In this document: positions 15,749 to 24,807 of the stretch, in pieces | How positions within the stretch are numbered: the first letter of the stretch is position 1 | Layout: each line of letters begins with the position of its first letter | NCBI GenBank assembly: GCA_025800105.1 | Contig: JAOXSG010001222.1 | Location: forward strand, 1-39,494 | Source of the DNA: Cohaesibacter sp. | GTDB lineage: Bacteria > Pseudomonadota > Alphaproteobacteria > Rhizobiales > Cohaesibacteraceae | Length of the DNA stretch: 39,494 nucleotides | Direction: 5' to 3' | Made by a program: the position numbers and the translations under genes | The notes under the pieces: generated by a model | Database searches by the model: none | Seen by the model: the letters and a program-made list of their open reading frames with translations, nothing else | Told to the model about the DNA's origin: nothing

Positions 15749-16663
15749 TTAGACTTTTGCTTTTTCCTCCATAAGATTTTGATAGTTTTTAGCAAAATTT
15801 TTCTTCAAAAAGGTCATAAGACGGCGCACGCGGGCCAGCTGGTGGCGGGCCGGAGGGCAGACCAGTGAGAGGGGCGTTTGCTGTGACCAATCGGGCAGGA
15901 TTTCAATCAGACGGCCCTGCGCCAGATCCGCCTCGACATAGATTTCTGCAACACGGGTCACGCCCAAGCCCGCCAATGCTGCTTTTCGCATCAAACGGCC
16001 CGAGACAATTTTCATGCCCTCTTGCACCGGGATGATAATTTGCTCCTGCCCGTTGGACAAAGTCCAATGCGCGACACTGCCATAAATCAACGGCAGGTTT
16101 TTTAGCGCCATTGGATCTGTGATCGGGCCATGTTGTTGCAAAAAATCCGGGCTAGCCACATAGCGGGTGGTCAATTGATAGAGCCTGCTGGCAATCAGGC
16201 TGGAATCGGGCAAGTCCCCCATGCGCACAACCAGATCATATTGTCGCTCGATCAGATCGACTTTTGGCGAGGAGAAATCGAGCTGGATTTGAATTTGAGG
16301 ATGCTGTTTTTGAAACTCTATGGCCAGAGGGCCAATCAGGTCTTCTCCGATTGGGCCACCGACGCAATTGAGGCGAATGATGCCTTTCAGCTCTTCTGTG
16401 GTTTGACTGGCCCATTCCGCTGCGCTGTCCAATTGACGCATGGCTTTGTGACATTGCTCATAATAGCCCTGCCCTATTTCTGTCAGGCGCAAGGCGCGGG
16501 TGGTGCGAATGAGCAATTGCACGCCAAGCGCGGCTTCCAGCTCGCTGACTTGCTGGCTCAAATTGGCTTTGGATTGATTGGCTGCATTGGCGGCGGCGGT
16601 AAAACTGCCATGATCGGCCACAAGCAAGAAAGAGCGAATGAAGCGCCAGGATATATCGTTCAT
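15749..16663 (-). CDS. LysR-family transcriptional regulator
   Basis: 304 residues with an N-terminal winged helix-turn-helix (residues 3-62: FTAAANAANQSKANLSQQVSELEAAL as two halves) and a periplasmic-binding-protein-like effector domain (about 90-295). It belongs by appearance to the group that regulates a divergent oxidoreductase. It is divergent from the SDR gene at 16785 across a 121-base gap with a palindrome, the normal layout for a LysR regulator and its target. Effector unknown. Confidence 0.9.
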   Translation of the reverse strand: MNDISWRFIRSFLLVADHGSFTAAANAANQSKANLSQQVSELEAALGVQLLIRTTRALRLTEIGQGYYEQCHKAMRQLDSAAEWASQTTEELKGIIRLNCVGGPIGEDLIGPLAIEFQKQHPQIQIQLDFSSPKVDLIERQYDLVVRMGDLPDSSLIASRLYQLTTRYVASPDFLQQHGPITDPMALKNLPLIYGSVAHWTLSNGQEQIIIPVQEGMKIVSGRLMRKAALAGLGVTRVAEIYVEADLAQGRLIEILPDWSQQTPLSLVCPPARHQLARVRRLMTFLKKNFAKNYQNLMEEKAKV

Positions 16664-16689
16664 TTTTTCCGAACAATCATTTCACATTG

Positions 16690-16712
16690 GAGATATTTTT
16701 TAGATTAATCTC
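16690..16712. promoter_or_regulatory. Candidate LysR-binding region in the divergent promoter
   Basis: GAGAT (16690-16694) and ATCTC (16708-16712) form an inverted repeat, with the perfect palindrome AGATTAATCT inside at 16702-16711. The A/T-rich dyad with a T-N11-A core in the LysR/SDR divergent gap is a typical LysR box setting. Confidence 0.45.
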
Positions 16713-16784
16713 ATGAGTTATTGTGTGTCCAGTTGAAAATATTGGCGGTTCGGTGCCGCCCCGCCTTTCAAGTGGAGATCTCTC

Positions 16785-17507
16785 ATGACCAAACCTCTTA
16801 TTGTTATCACCGGTGCAAGCTCTGGCATTGGCGCTGCTATGGCCAAGCATTTTTCTGACGCTGGTCATCCTTTGCTGCTTTTGGCCCGGCGCGTTGAAAA
16901 GCTGGAAGCCCTGAATTTGCCAAATTGCCTGTCGCGCAAGGTTGATGTGACAGACGCCAAGGCTATGGCTGCTGCCATTAAAGAAGCAGAAACCAAATAT
17001 GGGCCGGTCGATTGTCTGATCAACAATGCGGGCCTGATGATGCTGGGGCAGTTGGACACACAGGATGCCAGTGAATGGCAGCGTATGTTTGATCTCAATG
17101 TCATTGCCTTGATGCAGGGGATGCAAAGCGTTCTTGGTGATATGAAAGCCCGCAAGTCTGGCACAATCCTCAATGTCAGCTCGGTTGCTGGCAAAAAGGC
17201 CTTCCCCAATCATGCTGCTTATTGTGGCACCAAATTTGCCGTCTCTGCCATTACGGAAAATGTGCGTGAGGAAGTGGCCGAGCATGATGTGCGCGTGATG
17301 GCTTTGTGCCCGGGTGCTGTTGAAACCGAATTGCTTGGTCATACCAGCTCTCAAGACATCATTGATGGGTATGAAGACTGGAAAACCGCTATGGGGGGTG
17401 TTCTGGTTGCCGATGACATCGCCCGCACTGCCCTGTTCATGTATCAGCAACCACAAAATGTCTGCATTCGCGATGTGGTGATCACTGCCACCCGCCAACA
17501 GCCATAA
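16785..17507 (+). CDS. Short-chain dehydrogenase/reductase (SDR), probable LysR target
   Basis: A 240-residue classical SDR with TGASSGIG (residues 9-16), NNAG 80-83, Ser133, Tyr146 and Lys150 (YCGTK). GGAG sits seven bases before the ATG. It resembles the YdfG-like NADP-dependent group that acts on 3-hydroxy acids or small alcohols; the substrate is unknown. It is a single-gene unit divergent from the LysR gene and closed by a strong terminator. Confidence 0.88.
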   Translation: MTKPLIVITGASSGIGAAMAKHFSDAGHPLLLLARRVEKLEALNLPNCLSRKVDVTDAKAMAAAIKEAETKYGPVDCLINNAGLMMLGQLDTQDASEWQRMFDLNVIALMQGMQSVLGDMKARKSGTILNVSSVAGKKAFPNHAAYCGTKFAVSAITENVREEVAEHDVRVMALCPGAVETELLGHTSSQDIIDGYEDWKTAMGGVLVADDIARTALFMYQQPQNVCIRDVVITATRQQP

Positions 17508-17530
17508 GCTTTCTCTTATTTTCGTCATGA

Positions 17531-17566
17531 AAGCGGGCCTGAGCCTTATCTCAGGCCCGCTTTTTT
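17531..17566 (+). terminator. Strong terminator after the LysR-linked SDR gene
   Basis: 13-base arms AAGCGGGCCTGAG and CTCAGGCCCGCTT around six bases, then a T run. Confidence 0.95.
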
Positions 17567-17584
17567 ATGGCTTATTGGTGTCAA

Positions 17585-17647
17585 AACGAATTTAAACGAA
17601 AATTATCGAACTTAAATATTGACTTTTCGAACTCTTAGCGACTAATT
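17585..17647 (+). promoter_or_regulatory. glp operon promoter with phased GlpR-type operator half-sites
   Basis: CGAA occurs at 17587, 17597, 17607 and 17628, that is at steps of 10, 10 and 21 bases, within AACGAA, AACGAA, ATCGAA and TTCGAA contexts. One-turn-spaced direct half-sites fit DeoR-family regulators such as GlpR. A possible -35 TTGACT (17619-17624) and -10 ACTAAT (17641-17646) flank the last half-site, so binding would block the promoter. GGAGAG at 17661-17666 is the ribosome-binding site. Confidence 0.65.
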
Positions 17648-17670
17648 TCGCGCATATCATGGAGAGTTTG

Positions 17671-18477
17671 ATGGATCCCCTCTTGCCCAGACAAAGCGAT
17701 ATTCTGGACCTTGCCAAACGTCAGGGGCGTGTCGATGTGGACGGTTTGTCTGCGCATTTTGATGTCACGCCGCAGACCATTCGCAAGGATCTGAACCTGC
17801 TTTGCGAGCGCGAATTGCTGGAGCGGGTGCATGGGGGGGCGGTTTATCCTTCCGGGGTTGCCAATCTGGCCTATGAAGCGCGCAGGCTTTTGGCCAGCGA
17901 TGCCAAAGCGGCCATTGGCCGAAAAGCTGCAGGCCTTATTCCTGACAACAGCTCGCTGATTTTAAACATTGGCACCACGACCGAGCAGGTGGCCCATGCT
18001 CTTCGCCATCATCAGGGTTTGATGGTCATTACCAACAATCTCAATGTTGCCAATATTTTGCATCCGGTTGACGGGTTGGAATTGGTCGTTGCAGGCGGCA
18101 TGGTGAGGCGCTCTGATGGCGGCATTGTGGGAGAAAGCAGTGTCGATTTCATCCGCCAGTTCAAGGTTGATTATGCCATTATTGGCACCTCTGCCATTGA
18201 TCCAGATGGCTCTTTGCTGGATTTTGATTATCGCGAAGTGCGGGCGGCCAAAGCCATTATTGATCATGCCCGCAAGACCATTTTGGTTTGTGATCATATG
18301 AAATTCGAGCGGCAGGCTCCGGTCTGTATCGCCCATTTATCCGATATTGATGTGTTTGTGACGGACAAGATGCCAAGTGACGATATTCTTGCTTTATGCA
18401 AGAGCCACGCGGTGGAGCTGGTTCTCACAGATTTCGTTAACAAGCAGGCTGCGGCCCAATCAGAGATGTGCAGATAA
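17671..18477 (+). CDS. glpR: DeoR-family glycerol-3-phosphate regulon repressor
   Basis: 268 residues from the ATG at 17671, preferred over the ATG at 17659 because GGAGAG lies four bases before it. An N-terminal DeoR helix-turn-helix (RQSDILDLAKRQGRVDVD and the family signature LLERVHGGAV, residues about 6-55) is followed by a sugar-phosphate-sensing DeoRC domain with the LNIGTTTEQVA phosphate-binding loop. Because glpD and glpK follow, it is GlpR, the repressor released by glycerol 3-phosphate. The CGAA array upstream suggests autoregulation of the whole operon. Confidence 0.9.
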   Translation: MDPLLPRQSDILDLAKRQGRVDVDGLSAHFDVTPQTIRKDLNLLCERELLERVHGGAVYPSGVANLAYEARRLLASDAKAAIGRKAAGLIPDNSSLILNIGTTTEQVAHALRHHQGLMVITNNLNVANILHPVDGLELVVAGGMVRRSDGGIVGESSVDFIRQFKVDYAIIGTSAIDPDGSLLDFDYREVRAAKAIIDHARKTILVCDHMKFERQAPVCIAHLSDIDVFVTDKMPSDDILALCKSHAVELVLTDFVNKQAAAQSEMCR

Positions 18478-20018
18478 TGGTTCAGACAGTTCAGGATCTT
18501 TTTATCATTGGCGGCGGAATCAATGGATGTGGGATTGCCCGCGATGCCGCAGGTCGCGGCTATAGCGTCACATTGGCCGAAATGAATGATCTGGCCAGCG
18601 CCACCTCCTCTGCTTCCACCAAGCTGATCCATGGCGGCTTGCGTTATCTGGAATATTATGAATTTCGTCTGGTGCGCGAGGCCTTGAAAGAGCGTGAAGT
18701 GCTGCTTGGCAATGCCCCTCATATCATCTGGCCTTTGCGCTTTGTCTTGCCCCATCACAAAGGTCTGCGTCCGGCGTGGTTCCTGCGTCTTGGTCTGTTC
18801 TTTTATGATCATTTGGGCGGGCGCAAATTGCTGCCCGGCACCAAGACCCTTGATATGCGCAGTCATGACGTTGGCAAGCCTTTGAAAGCCTTGTTCAGCA
18901 AAGGCTTTGAATATTCCGATTGCTGGGTGAATGATGCCCGTCTGGTTGTGCTCAATGCCATGGATGCCAAGGCCAAAGGGGCCAATATTCTAACCCGCAC
19001 CAAAGTGATCAGCGCCCAAAAGCAAGGCGATCATTGGGAAATTGTCACACAGGATCAGCTCAGTGGTGAGCAGGTAACACACATGGCCCGGATGGTGATC
19101 AATGCCGCCGGGCCATGGGTGGATGACATCCTCAATGGCGCTATGGAGCGCGGCGGCGTTCAAAATATCCGTCTGGTTCAAGGCAGTCATATTGTGGTGC
19201 CCAAAGTGTTTGACCATGATCGTTGCTATATTTTCCAAAATAAAGATGGCCGGATTATTTTTGCCATTCCTTATGAGGAGGATTTTACGCTGATTGGCAC
19301 CACGGATCAGGATTACACGCAGTCTTTGGACAAAGTGGAGATCAGTCAGGCGGAAATTGACTATTTGTGTTCAGCCGCCAGCGAATATTTCACCAAAGAG
19401 ATTACGCCAGATCAGGTGGTCTGGACCTATTCTGGTGTGCGTCCGCTTTATGATGATGGCGCAAGCGCGGCGCAGGAAGCCACACGCGATTATATTTTGA
19501 AGCTGGAAGGGGCCGCAAAAGACGGCATTCAGAAAAATGGCGCTGAACAGGCTGATCTGCCTTGCCTTCATATTTTTGGCGGCAAAATCACCACCTATCG
19601 CAAGCTGGCGGAATCGGCTCTTGAAAAAATTGAGGAAAGCCTTGGCCGCAAGGGATCTGTCTGGACCCGATCTGCTGATTTGCCCGGCGGGGATTTTGAG
19701 CCGCAAGACTTTGATAGCAAACTGGCAGAGCTTCAAAACGACTATGCCTTTTTGGAAGCTGACCATGCCCGGCGTTTGTTGCGGCTTTATGGCAGCCTTG
19801 CCTGGTCGGTGCTGGGGGATGCGAAAAGTCTGAATGATTTGGGCCAATGGTTCGGTTCTGATCTGTATGAGCGCGAGGTTCGATATCTGGTTGATCAGGA
19901 ATGGGCTATAAGCGCTGAGGATATTTTATATCGGCGCACCAAACGCGGCTTGCATTTGGATGATACGCAACAAGATGCCTTGCAGCTTTATTTGCAAACA
20001 GCCAATAATGCTGCGTGA
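18477..20018 (+). CDS. glpD: Aerobic glycerol-3-phosphate dehydrogenase
   Basis: 513 residues from the ATG at 18477, which overlaps the glpR stop (TAATG) and implies translational coupling; a GTG at 18468 is possible. It has the FAD-binding motif IIGGGINGCGIARDAAGRG (residues 8-26) and the family signatures STKLIHGGLRYLE, GPWVDDIL and VWTYSGVRPL. It is a membrane-associated FAD enzyme that oxidises glycerol 3-phosphate to dihydroxyacetone phosphate and passes electrons to quinone. The C-terminal GlpD/GlpO cap (from about 390) is present, so the protein is full length. Confidence 0.95.
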   Translation: MVQTVQDLFIIGGGINGCGIARDAAGRGYSVTLAEMNDLASATSSASTKLIHGGLRYLEYYEFRLVREALKEREVLLGNAPHIIWPLRFVLPHHKGLRPAWFLRLGLFFYDHLGGRKLLPGTKTLDMRSHDVGKPLKALFSKGFEYSDCWVNDARLVVLNAMDAKAKGANILTRTKVISAQKQGDHWEIVTQDQLSGEQVTHMARMVINAAGPWVDDILNGAMERGGVQNIRLVQGSHIVVPKVFDHDRCYIFQNKDGRIIFAIPYEEDFTLIGTTDQDYTQSLDKVEISQAEIDYLCSAASEYFTKEITPDQVVWTYSGVRPLYDDGASAAQEATRDYILKLEGAAKDGIQKNGAEQADLPCLHIFGGKITTYRKLAESALEKIEESLGRKGSVWTRSADLPGGDFEPQDFDSKLAELQNDYAFLEADHARRLLRLYGSLAWSVLGDAKSLNDLGQWFGSDLYEREVRYLVDQEWAISAEDILYRRTKRGLHLDDTQQDALQLYLQTANNAA

Positions 20019-20042
20019 GACTGCGAAATCCGGGGGGAGAGA

Positions 20043-21554
20043 ATGAGCAAATCCTATATCCTGTCTATTGATCAGGGCACAACATCATCCCGTGCCATCC
20101 TGTTTGATGATCAATATCAGATCCGTTCTGTTGCCCAGCGCGAATTTACCCAGCATTTCCCCGATAGTGGCTGGGTGGAGCATGACCCGGAAGAGATCTG
20201 GCAAAGCGTTGTCGAGACATGCCGTGAGGCCATGGCCAATCTCTATATTGGGGCAAAAGATATTGCTGCGATTGGCATCACCAATCAGCGCGAGACCACA
20301 TTGGTTTGGGACAAGGCAACGGGCAAGGCGGTTTATCCTGCCATTGTCTGGCAAGATCGACGGACCTCTGATTTTTGCAAAGAGCTGAAAGAAGCAGGGC
20401 ATGAGCCTTTGGTCACCCAGACCACAGGCCTGTTGCTGGATCCTTATTTTTCCGGCACCAAGGTTGCGTGGATTTTGGACAATGTGGCTGGTGCGCGGGC
20501 GCGAGCTGAAGCGGGTGAATTGGCATTTGGCACCATTGACAGTTTTTTGCTCTGGCGTTTGACCGGTGGCAAAGTCCATGCCACAGACGCGACCAATGCC
20601 TCACGCAGTCTGCTCTATGACATTGGCAAGGGTGAGTGGAGCCAAGAGCTGCTTGAGCTTTTGTCTATTCCCAAAGGCCTTGCCTTGCCCCGCGTGATGG
20701 ATTGTGCGGCTGATTTTGGCGAGAGTGAGGCGGATCTGTTTGGCGCAGCCATTCCCATTGCCGGGATTGCAGGCGATCAGCAAGCCGCCACCATTGGTCA
20801 GGCCTGCTTTGATGCGGGGATGATGAAATCAACCTATGGCACCGGCTGCTTTGCGCTGCTCAATATTGGTGATCAACCAACCATTTCGCAAAATAGATTG
20901 CTCACCACCATTGCCTATCAATTTGATGGCAAACCGACTTATGCGCTGGAAGGTTCGATCTTTGTGGCAGGTGCGGCGGTGCAATGGCTACGTGATGGTT
21001 TGAAAGTGGTGGAGCATGCTGGACAGACCGGCAGCATGGCTGAGGCCGCCGATGAGCATCAGGATGTGTATCTGGTGCCCGCCTTTGTGGGCATGGGCGC
21101 CCCCTATTGGGATGCCGATTGTCGTGGGGCGCTTTATGGATTGACCCGTGGCACGGGGCCTAATGAGCTGGCCCGTGCGGCTTTGGAGGCCGTCTGTTAT
21201 CAGACGCGGGATTTGCTCTGTGCCATGCAAAAAGACTGGGCGCAAAGTGGTGCTGAGGAAGGCGATACGGTTTTGCGCGTTGATGGCGGCATGGTGGCCT
21301 CTGACTGGACCATGCAATTCTTGTCCGATTTGCTTGATGCGCCGGTTGATCGGCCGAAAGTGCTGGAGACCACGGCTCTGGGGGCCGCTTATCTGGCGGG
21401 CTATCAGGTCGGCTTTTATCCTGCCCCGGATGTCTTTGCAAAAAGCTGGAATCTGGAACGGCGGTTTGAAGCCAACATGGATGACGCCACGCGCACTCAA
21501 AAATATGCTGGCTGGCAAGATGCCGTCTCGCGCACCCTTTCCAAGCCAGACTAA
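20043..21554 (+). CDS. glpK: Glycerol kinase
   Basis: 503 residues, the usual length. The FGGY-kinase signatures are visible: [13 protein letters not shown] (residues 8-20, phosphate loop), the substrate region [10 protein letters not shown], and the C-terminal ATP-site stretch [21 protein letters not shown] with [11 protein letters not shown]. It phosphorylates glycerol to glycerol 3-phosphate in the cytosol for GlpD. A strong GGGGGGAGAGA lies before the ATG. No glpF or glycerol ABC importer is in the operon or window, so uptake is encoded elsewhere or by diffusion. Confidence 0.97.
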   Translation: MSKSYILSIDQGTTSSRAILFDDQYQIRSVAQREFTQHFPDSGWVEHDPEEIWQSVVETCREAMANLYIGAKDIAAIGITNQRETTLVWDKATGKAVYPAIVWQDRRTSDFCKELKEAGHEPLVTQTTGLLLDPYFSGTKVAWILDNVAGARARAEAGELAFGTIDSFLLWRLTGGKVHATDATNASRSLLYDIGKGEWSQELLELLSIPKGLALPRVMDCAADFGESEADLFGAAIPIAGIAGDQQAATIGQACFDAGMMKSTYGTGCFALLNIGDQPTISQNRLLTTIAYQFDGKPTYALEGSIFVAGAAVQWLRDGLKVVEHAGQTGSMAEAADEHQDVYLVPAFVGMGAPYWDADCRGALYGLTRGTGPNELARAALEAVCYQTRDLLCAMQKDWAQSGAEEGDTVLRVDGGMVASDWTMQFLSDLLDAPVDRPKVLETTALGAAYLAGYQVGFYPAPDVFAKSWNLERRFEANMDDATRTQKYAGWQDAVSRTLSKPD

Positions 21555-21603
21555 GGGATCGATTTAAAAGTTCCTTTTTCAAACCCCTTGAAAAAGCCCC
21601 TTG

Positions 21604-21639
21604 AACCGACCTCTTCTCAAAGGGGTCGGTTTCTTTTTT
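21604..21639 (+). terminator. Terminator of the glp operon
   Basis: Arms AACCGACC and GGTCGGTT are followed by a T-rich tract TCTTTTTT. Confidence 0.85.
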
Positions 21640-21649
21640 GCTTTTGTCT

Positions 21650-21661
21650 CTAGGCTCAGGA
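21650..21661 (+). repeat. Dispersed word CTAGGCTCAGGA, copy 2
   Basis: Eleven bases after the T-tract of the glpK terminator, the same relative placement as copy 1 after the importer terminator. Confidence 0.6.
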
Positions 21662-21695
21662 TATATTGCCTGCCCATCAAAGCGTTGTTTGATAC

Positions 21696-21724
21696 AAAAA
21701 CGGGCCCCGTTGGAGCCCGTTTTC
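21696..21724 (-). terminator. Terminator of the symporter gene
   Basis: Arms AAAACGGGC and GCCCGTTTT around nine bases; read on the minus strand a T run follows. It lies 38 bases after the symporter stop codon. Confidence 0.85.
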
Positions 21725-21761
21725 TTATTCATATCTGCTTTTGACTTGGAGCTAATCTCGA

Positions 21762-23090
21762 TCAGATCAGGCCATTGATCAGGATTGCAGCAATGGCGGC
21801 TGGGGCCACAAAGCGCAGGATGAAAATCCAGACTTTGGTCAAAGTGTTGCCCGCTTCCGAGCCGCTGACTTCTTTGACAGCCAGCGGGGCAATTACCCAA
21901 CCAACGAAGAGGGAAATCAGCATGCCACCCAATGGCAACATGATATTGGCCGTTGCGAAATCGAACAGATCAAGGAAGCCTTTGTCGAAGAATTTCACAT
22001 CGCCCCAGATGCCCATGGACAGGGAAGACGGAATACCCAGCAGGAAGACAATCACGCCAGAGACCACAGTGATCTGGAAGCGGGTAAAGCCTTTTTCGCG
22101 GAAATAGGCAACCACTGGCTCCAACAGGGAGATGGAAGATGTCAGAGCGGCAATGGTCAACAGCACGAAGAAGATGATGCCGAAAATATAACCGCCGGGC
22201 ATTTCCAAAAAGACGGTTGGCAAAGTGACGAATGTCAGACCGGGGCCTGCACCGGGATTCATACCAAAAGCAAAAACGGCTGGCAAAATGGCAAGACCTG
22301 CCAAAATAGCAACGCCTGTATCGAGAATGGCCACATACCAAGCAGATTTGCCCAGATTTGCATCTTTATCCAGATAAGAGCCGTAAGTCAGAACCGCGCC
22401 CATGCCCAAAGACAGGGAGAAGAAAGCCTGACCCAGTGCTGCAACAAAAGTGGAGCCGTTGATTTTAGACCAATCCGGGGAGAGGAAGAAATCAAGGCCT
22501 TTTTCTGCGCCCGGCAAGGTAACAGAGCGGATCACCAAAGCAATCAGGATGACGAAAAGCAAAGGCATCAGGACTTTGCCTGCGCGCTCAATGCCGTTGG
22601 CAACACCACCCAGAACCACAATCACGGTCAGGGCAACGAAAATGGCCTGATAGAGGATTGGCTCAACTGGAGCGGAAATGAAGCCGCCAAACGCACCGCC
22701 AATGGCCTCTGCGTCCATACCTTGGAAGGAACCGCCTGCAAATTTGATAATATAGGCAATGGTCCAGCCTGCAACCACGCAATAGAAAGACAGGATCATA
22801 AAGGCGGCCAGAATGCCCATATAACCAATCACAGACCATTGACCATGACCCAGCTTTTTGAAGGCATTAACCGCATCAGACTGGGATGCTCGACCGATGA
22901 CAATTTCTGCCAACAGGACAGACAGGCCGATGGTAAAGACCAGACCCAGATAGAGCAGAATGAAGGCTGCGCCACCATTTTCGCCGGTGATATAGGGGAA
23001 TTTCCAAATATTGCCAAGGCCGATAGCAGAGCCTGCTGTCGCCATGATGAAGCCCAAACGAGAGCCCCAATTTTCACGTGTAATAGCCAT
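21762..23090 (-). CDS. Sodium:neurotransmitter symporter (NSS/SNF family) transporter
   Basis: 443 residues from the ATG at 23090, which has AGGAAAA directly upstream and gives the usual bacterial NSS length. The longer frame to 23240 adds 50 polar residues without a good ribosome-binding site. The N-terminal Na+/substrate signature GSAIGLGNIWKFPYITG (about residues 21-37) is intact, and about 11-12 hydrophobic segments follow. LeuT-fold members import amino acids or related amines with sodium. It is divergent from a PLP-dependent Cys/Met-type enzyme and may feed it; the substrate is not known. Confidence 0.93.
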   Translation of the reverse strand: MAITRENWGSRLGFIMATAGSAIGLGNIWKFPYITGENGGAAFILLYLGLVFTIGLSVLLAEIVIGRASQSDAVNAFKKLGHGQWSVIGYMGILAAFMILSFYCVVAGWTIAYIIKFAGGSFQGMDAEAIGGAFGGFISAPVEPILYQAIFVALTVIVVLGGVANGIERAGKVLMPLLFVILIALVIRSVTLPGAEKGLDFFLSPDWSKINGSTFVAALGQAFFSLSLGMGAVLTYGSYLDKDANLGKSAWYVAILDTGVAILAGLAILPAVFAFGMNPGAGPGLTFVTLPTVFLEMPGGYIFGIIFFVLLTIAALTSSISLLEPVVAYFREKGFTRFQITVVSGVIVFLLGIPSSLSMGIWGDVKFFDKGFLDLFDFATANIMLPLGGMLISLFVGWVIAPLAVKEVSGSEAGNTLTKVWIFILRFVAPAAIAAILINGLI

Positions 23091-23533
23091 TTTTCCTGAA
23101 ACCTTGTCTGCCTTTGGCTCTTTCAAAGAGGGCCGTGAAGGCTGGTTCATTATCTTAAGCGATTGCTTGCTGCCTTTTTGTGCCAAGATATCCAGATCCA
23201 AGCCCCCTGTGGGATCGTCCGGTTGTCTTAAGCGCATCAAAGGGGCGTGACGATTGTCTCTTAATATTTCGTTACTGCCGCAATCGGGGCCATGTCTTGA
23301 CGCAATTGCAGCAAAGAGTCGACTAAAGACTTAAGGCAAATGAATGAAATATGCAGATAATCACAGAAAATGCGCGAAAATGCTCCATTTTGCCGCTTAA
23401 AAAGCGCAAGATTTCGAAAAAGTGCATCATTTTTCTCTGCTGACAGAAGCAGATTTTTTTGACCCATTGGAGAAGGGGTGAGCTTTTGATAGGGTGCGTT
23501 TGACGGTTTTTTTATTCATCATGGATTGTTTTT
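23091..23533. promoter_or_regulatory. Divergent regulatory region between the symporter and the PLP enzyme
   Basis: About 440 bases without a convincing gene. It contains an A/T dyad AAAATG-CTC-CATTTT (23377-23391), a terminator-like hairpin (see 23436-23460), and the promoters of the two divergent genes. No riboswitch consensus was recognised. Confidence 0.55.
23436..23460 (+). terminator. Terminator-like hairpin in the leader of the PLP-enzyme gene
   Basis: TCTGCT and AGCAGA arms around GACAGA are followed by seven T. It stands about 74 bases before the start codon and no plus-strand gene lies upstream of it. It could attenuate its own gene's leader transcript. Confidence 0.55.
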
Positions 23534-24643
23534 ATGGAAAAAGACTCCAGCCCTTCCATGGCAGATTTTCTGCATTTGCGCGGCAACGAACTGGCCAAGG
23601 GCGATCCGTTGGTCCTGCCTCTGGTTCAAAGTTCCATGTATCATTTACCCGGCTTGGCTGAGACTTATCCTTTTTATGGGCGCGTCAGCAATCCCACATG
23701 GGAGGCGCTTGAAACATCTTTATCGCATCTGGAAGGCGCGCCTTGTCTTTCTTTTCCCTCTGGCATGGCTGCCATCACTGCGGCCCTTTTTGCAAACCTG
23801 AAAGCAGGCAATCGCCTTCTGATCCCATCAGACGGCTATTATGTGACCCGCCTTTTGAGCAGCAATTTTCTGGCCAATCTGGCTATTGAGGTTGAGGAGC
23901 GCGCCACATCGGCTTTTCTTGAGGGTGGATTTGAAGGCTTTGATGTGGTTTTGGTGGAAAGCCCGTCCAATCCCGGTCTTGATGTTGTGGATCTGCGCCA
24001 AGTAGCCAGTCACGTGCAGGCTTGTGGCGGCATCAGCCTTTGCGACAATACCACCTTGACCCCTTTGGGCCAAAGGCCGCTGGATTTGGGCTTTGATCTT
24101 GTGGTCTCTTCGGACACCAAAAGCATGGGCGGGCATTGCGATCTTTTAATGGGGCATGTCGCAAGCCGCCGGGCTGATTTGATGGAGCCTATCAAAAGTT
24201 GGCGCACCATTTCTGGATCGATCCCCGGACCTCATGAGGCTTGGTTGCTGCATCGCGGCCTTGAGACGCTGGAGGTGCGGTATGAGCGTATGTGTGCTTC
24301 TGCGCTGATCATCGCGCAGCGTCTTGCCGATCATAAGGCCGTTCAGGCCATCCGCTTTCCCGGATTGCCAACAGATCCATCCTATTCAATAGCGACAGCG
24401 CAGCAGCGCCGTTACGGATTTCTGATTGCCCTGACGCTTGAAAGCGAAGACAAGGCCGAAGACTTCATCACGCACTGTCCGCTTTTACGTCCAGCGACTT
24501 CCTTTGGCGGCCTTCACAGCTCGGCTGAGAGACGCGCCAGATGGGGCGATGCTGTGGACCCTGCCTTTGTCCGGCTCTCGGTTGGATGCGAGCCTGTCGA
24601 AGAGCTTTGGGATGCCCTTTGTCATAGTCTGGACCAATTGTGA
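23534..24643 (+). CDS. Cys/Met-metabolism PLP-dependent enzyme (cystathionine lyase family)
   Basis: A 369-residue fold-type I PLP enzyme of the Cys_Met_Meta_PP family. Visible are YGRVSNPTW (cofactor-phosphate side), FPSGMAAITAAL, the Asp of LCDNTTLTP that pairs with the PLP ring, and the Schiff-base Lys196 in SSDTKSMGGH. These fit a cystathionine beta- or gamma-lyase-like reaction in sulfur amino acid metabolism. It is slightly shorter than MetC (about 395), and the spacing of the substrate-specificity residues cannot be judged by eye. The ATG has GGA eight bases upstream. The symporter is divergent and a ProC-like reductase follows on the same strand. Confidence 0.88.
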   Translation: MEKDSSPSMADFLHLRGNELAKGDPLVLPLVQSSMYHLPGLAETYPFYGRVSNPTWEALETSLSHLEGAPCLSFPSGMAAITAALFANLKAGNRLLIPSDGYYVTRLLSSNFLANLAIEVEERATSAFLEGGFEGFDVVLVESPSNPGLDVVDLRQVASHVQACGGISLCDNTTLTPLGQRPLDLGFDLVVSSDTKSMGGHCDLLMGHVASRRADLMEPIKSWRTISGSIPGPHEAWLLHRGLETLEVRYERMCASALIIAQRLADHKAVQAIRFPGLPTDPSYSIATAQQRRYGFLIALTLESEDKAEDFITHCPLLRPATSFGGLHSSAERRARWGDAVDPAFVRLSVGCEPVEELWDALCHSLDQL

Positions 24644-24807
24644 AGACATCCGCATGCCATACGTAAAGAGAGAATATCTTTAAGAGTCCTTTGGGTTGTG
24701 TGAAGGATCTTTTGATCTCTTGCTGATTTTTATTTTGCGTTTTCTGGTCGCTGATATGATAGTTGTGTCCCTGTCTCTCTATCTATCAGCCAGAAGGATA
24801 TCGGCTC

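Noticed and set aside
16677-17528. A 283-codon minus-strand open frame opposite the SDR gene
   Set aside because: It is a shadow of a well-supported classical SDR and includes the terminator and promoter of that gene.
17537-17556. A further copy of the CTAGGCTCAGGA word (reverse, CCTGAGCCT)
   Set aside because: The match is part of the terminator stem after the SDR gene and covers only nine bases.
21160-21900. A 246-codon minus-strand frame across the glpK 3' end and terminators
   Set aside because: It crosses two terminators and two real genes and has no domain.
23240-23534. SAM-II or other known riboswitch before the PLP enzyme
   Set aside because: I searched for the SAM-II core and did not find it; only a hairpin with T run is supportable.
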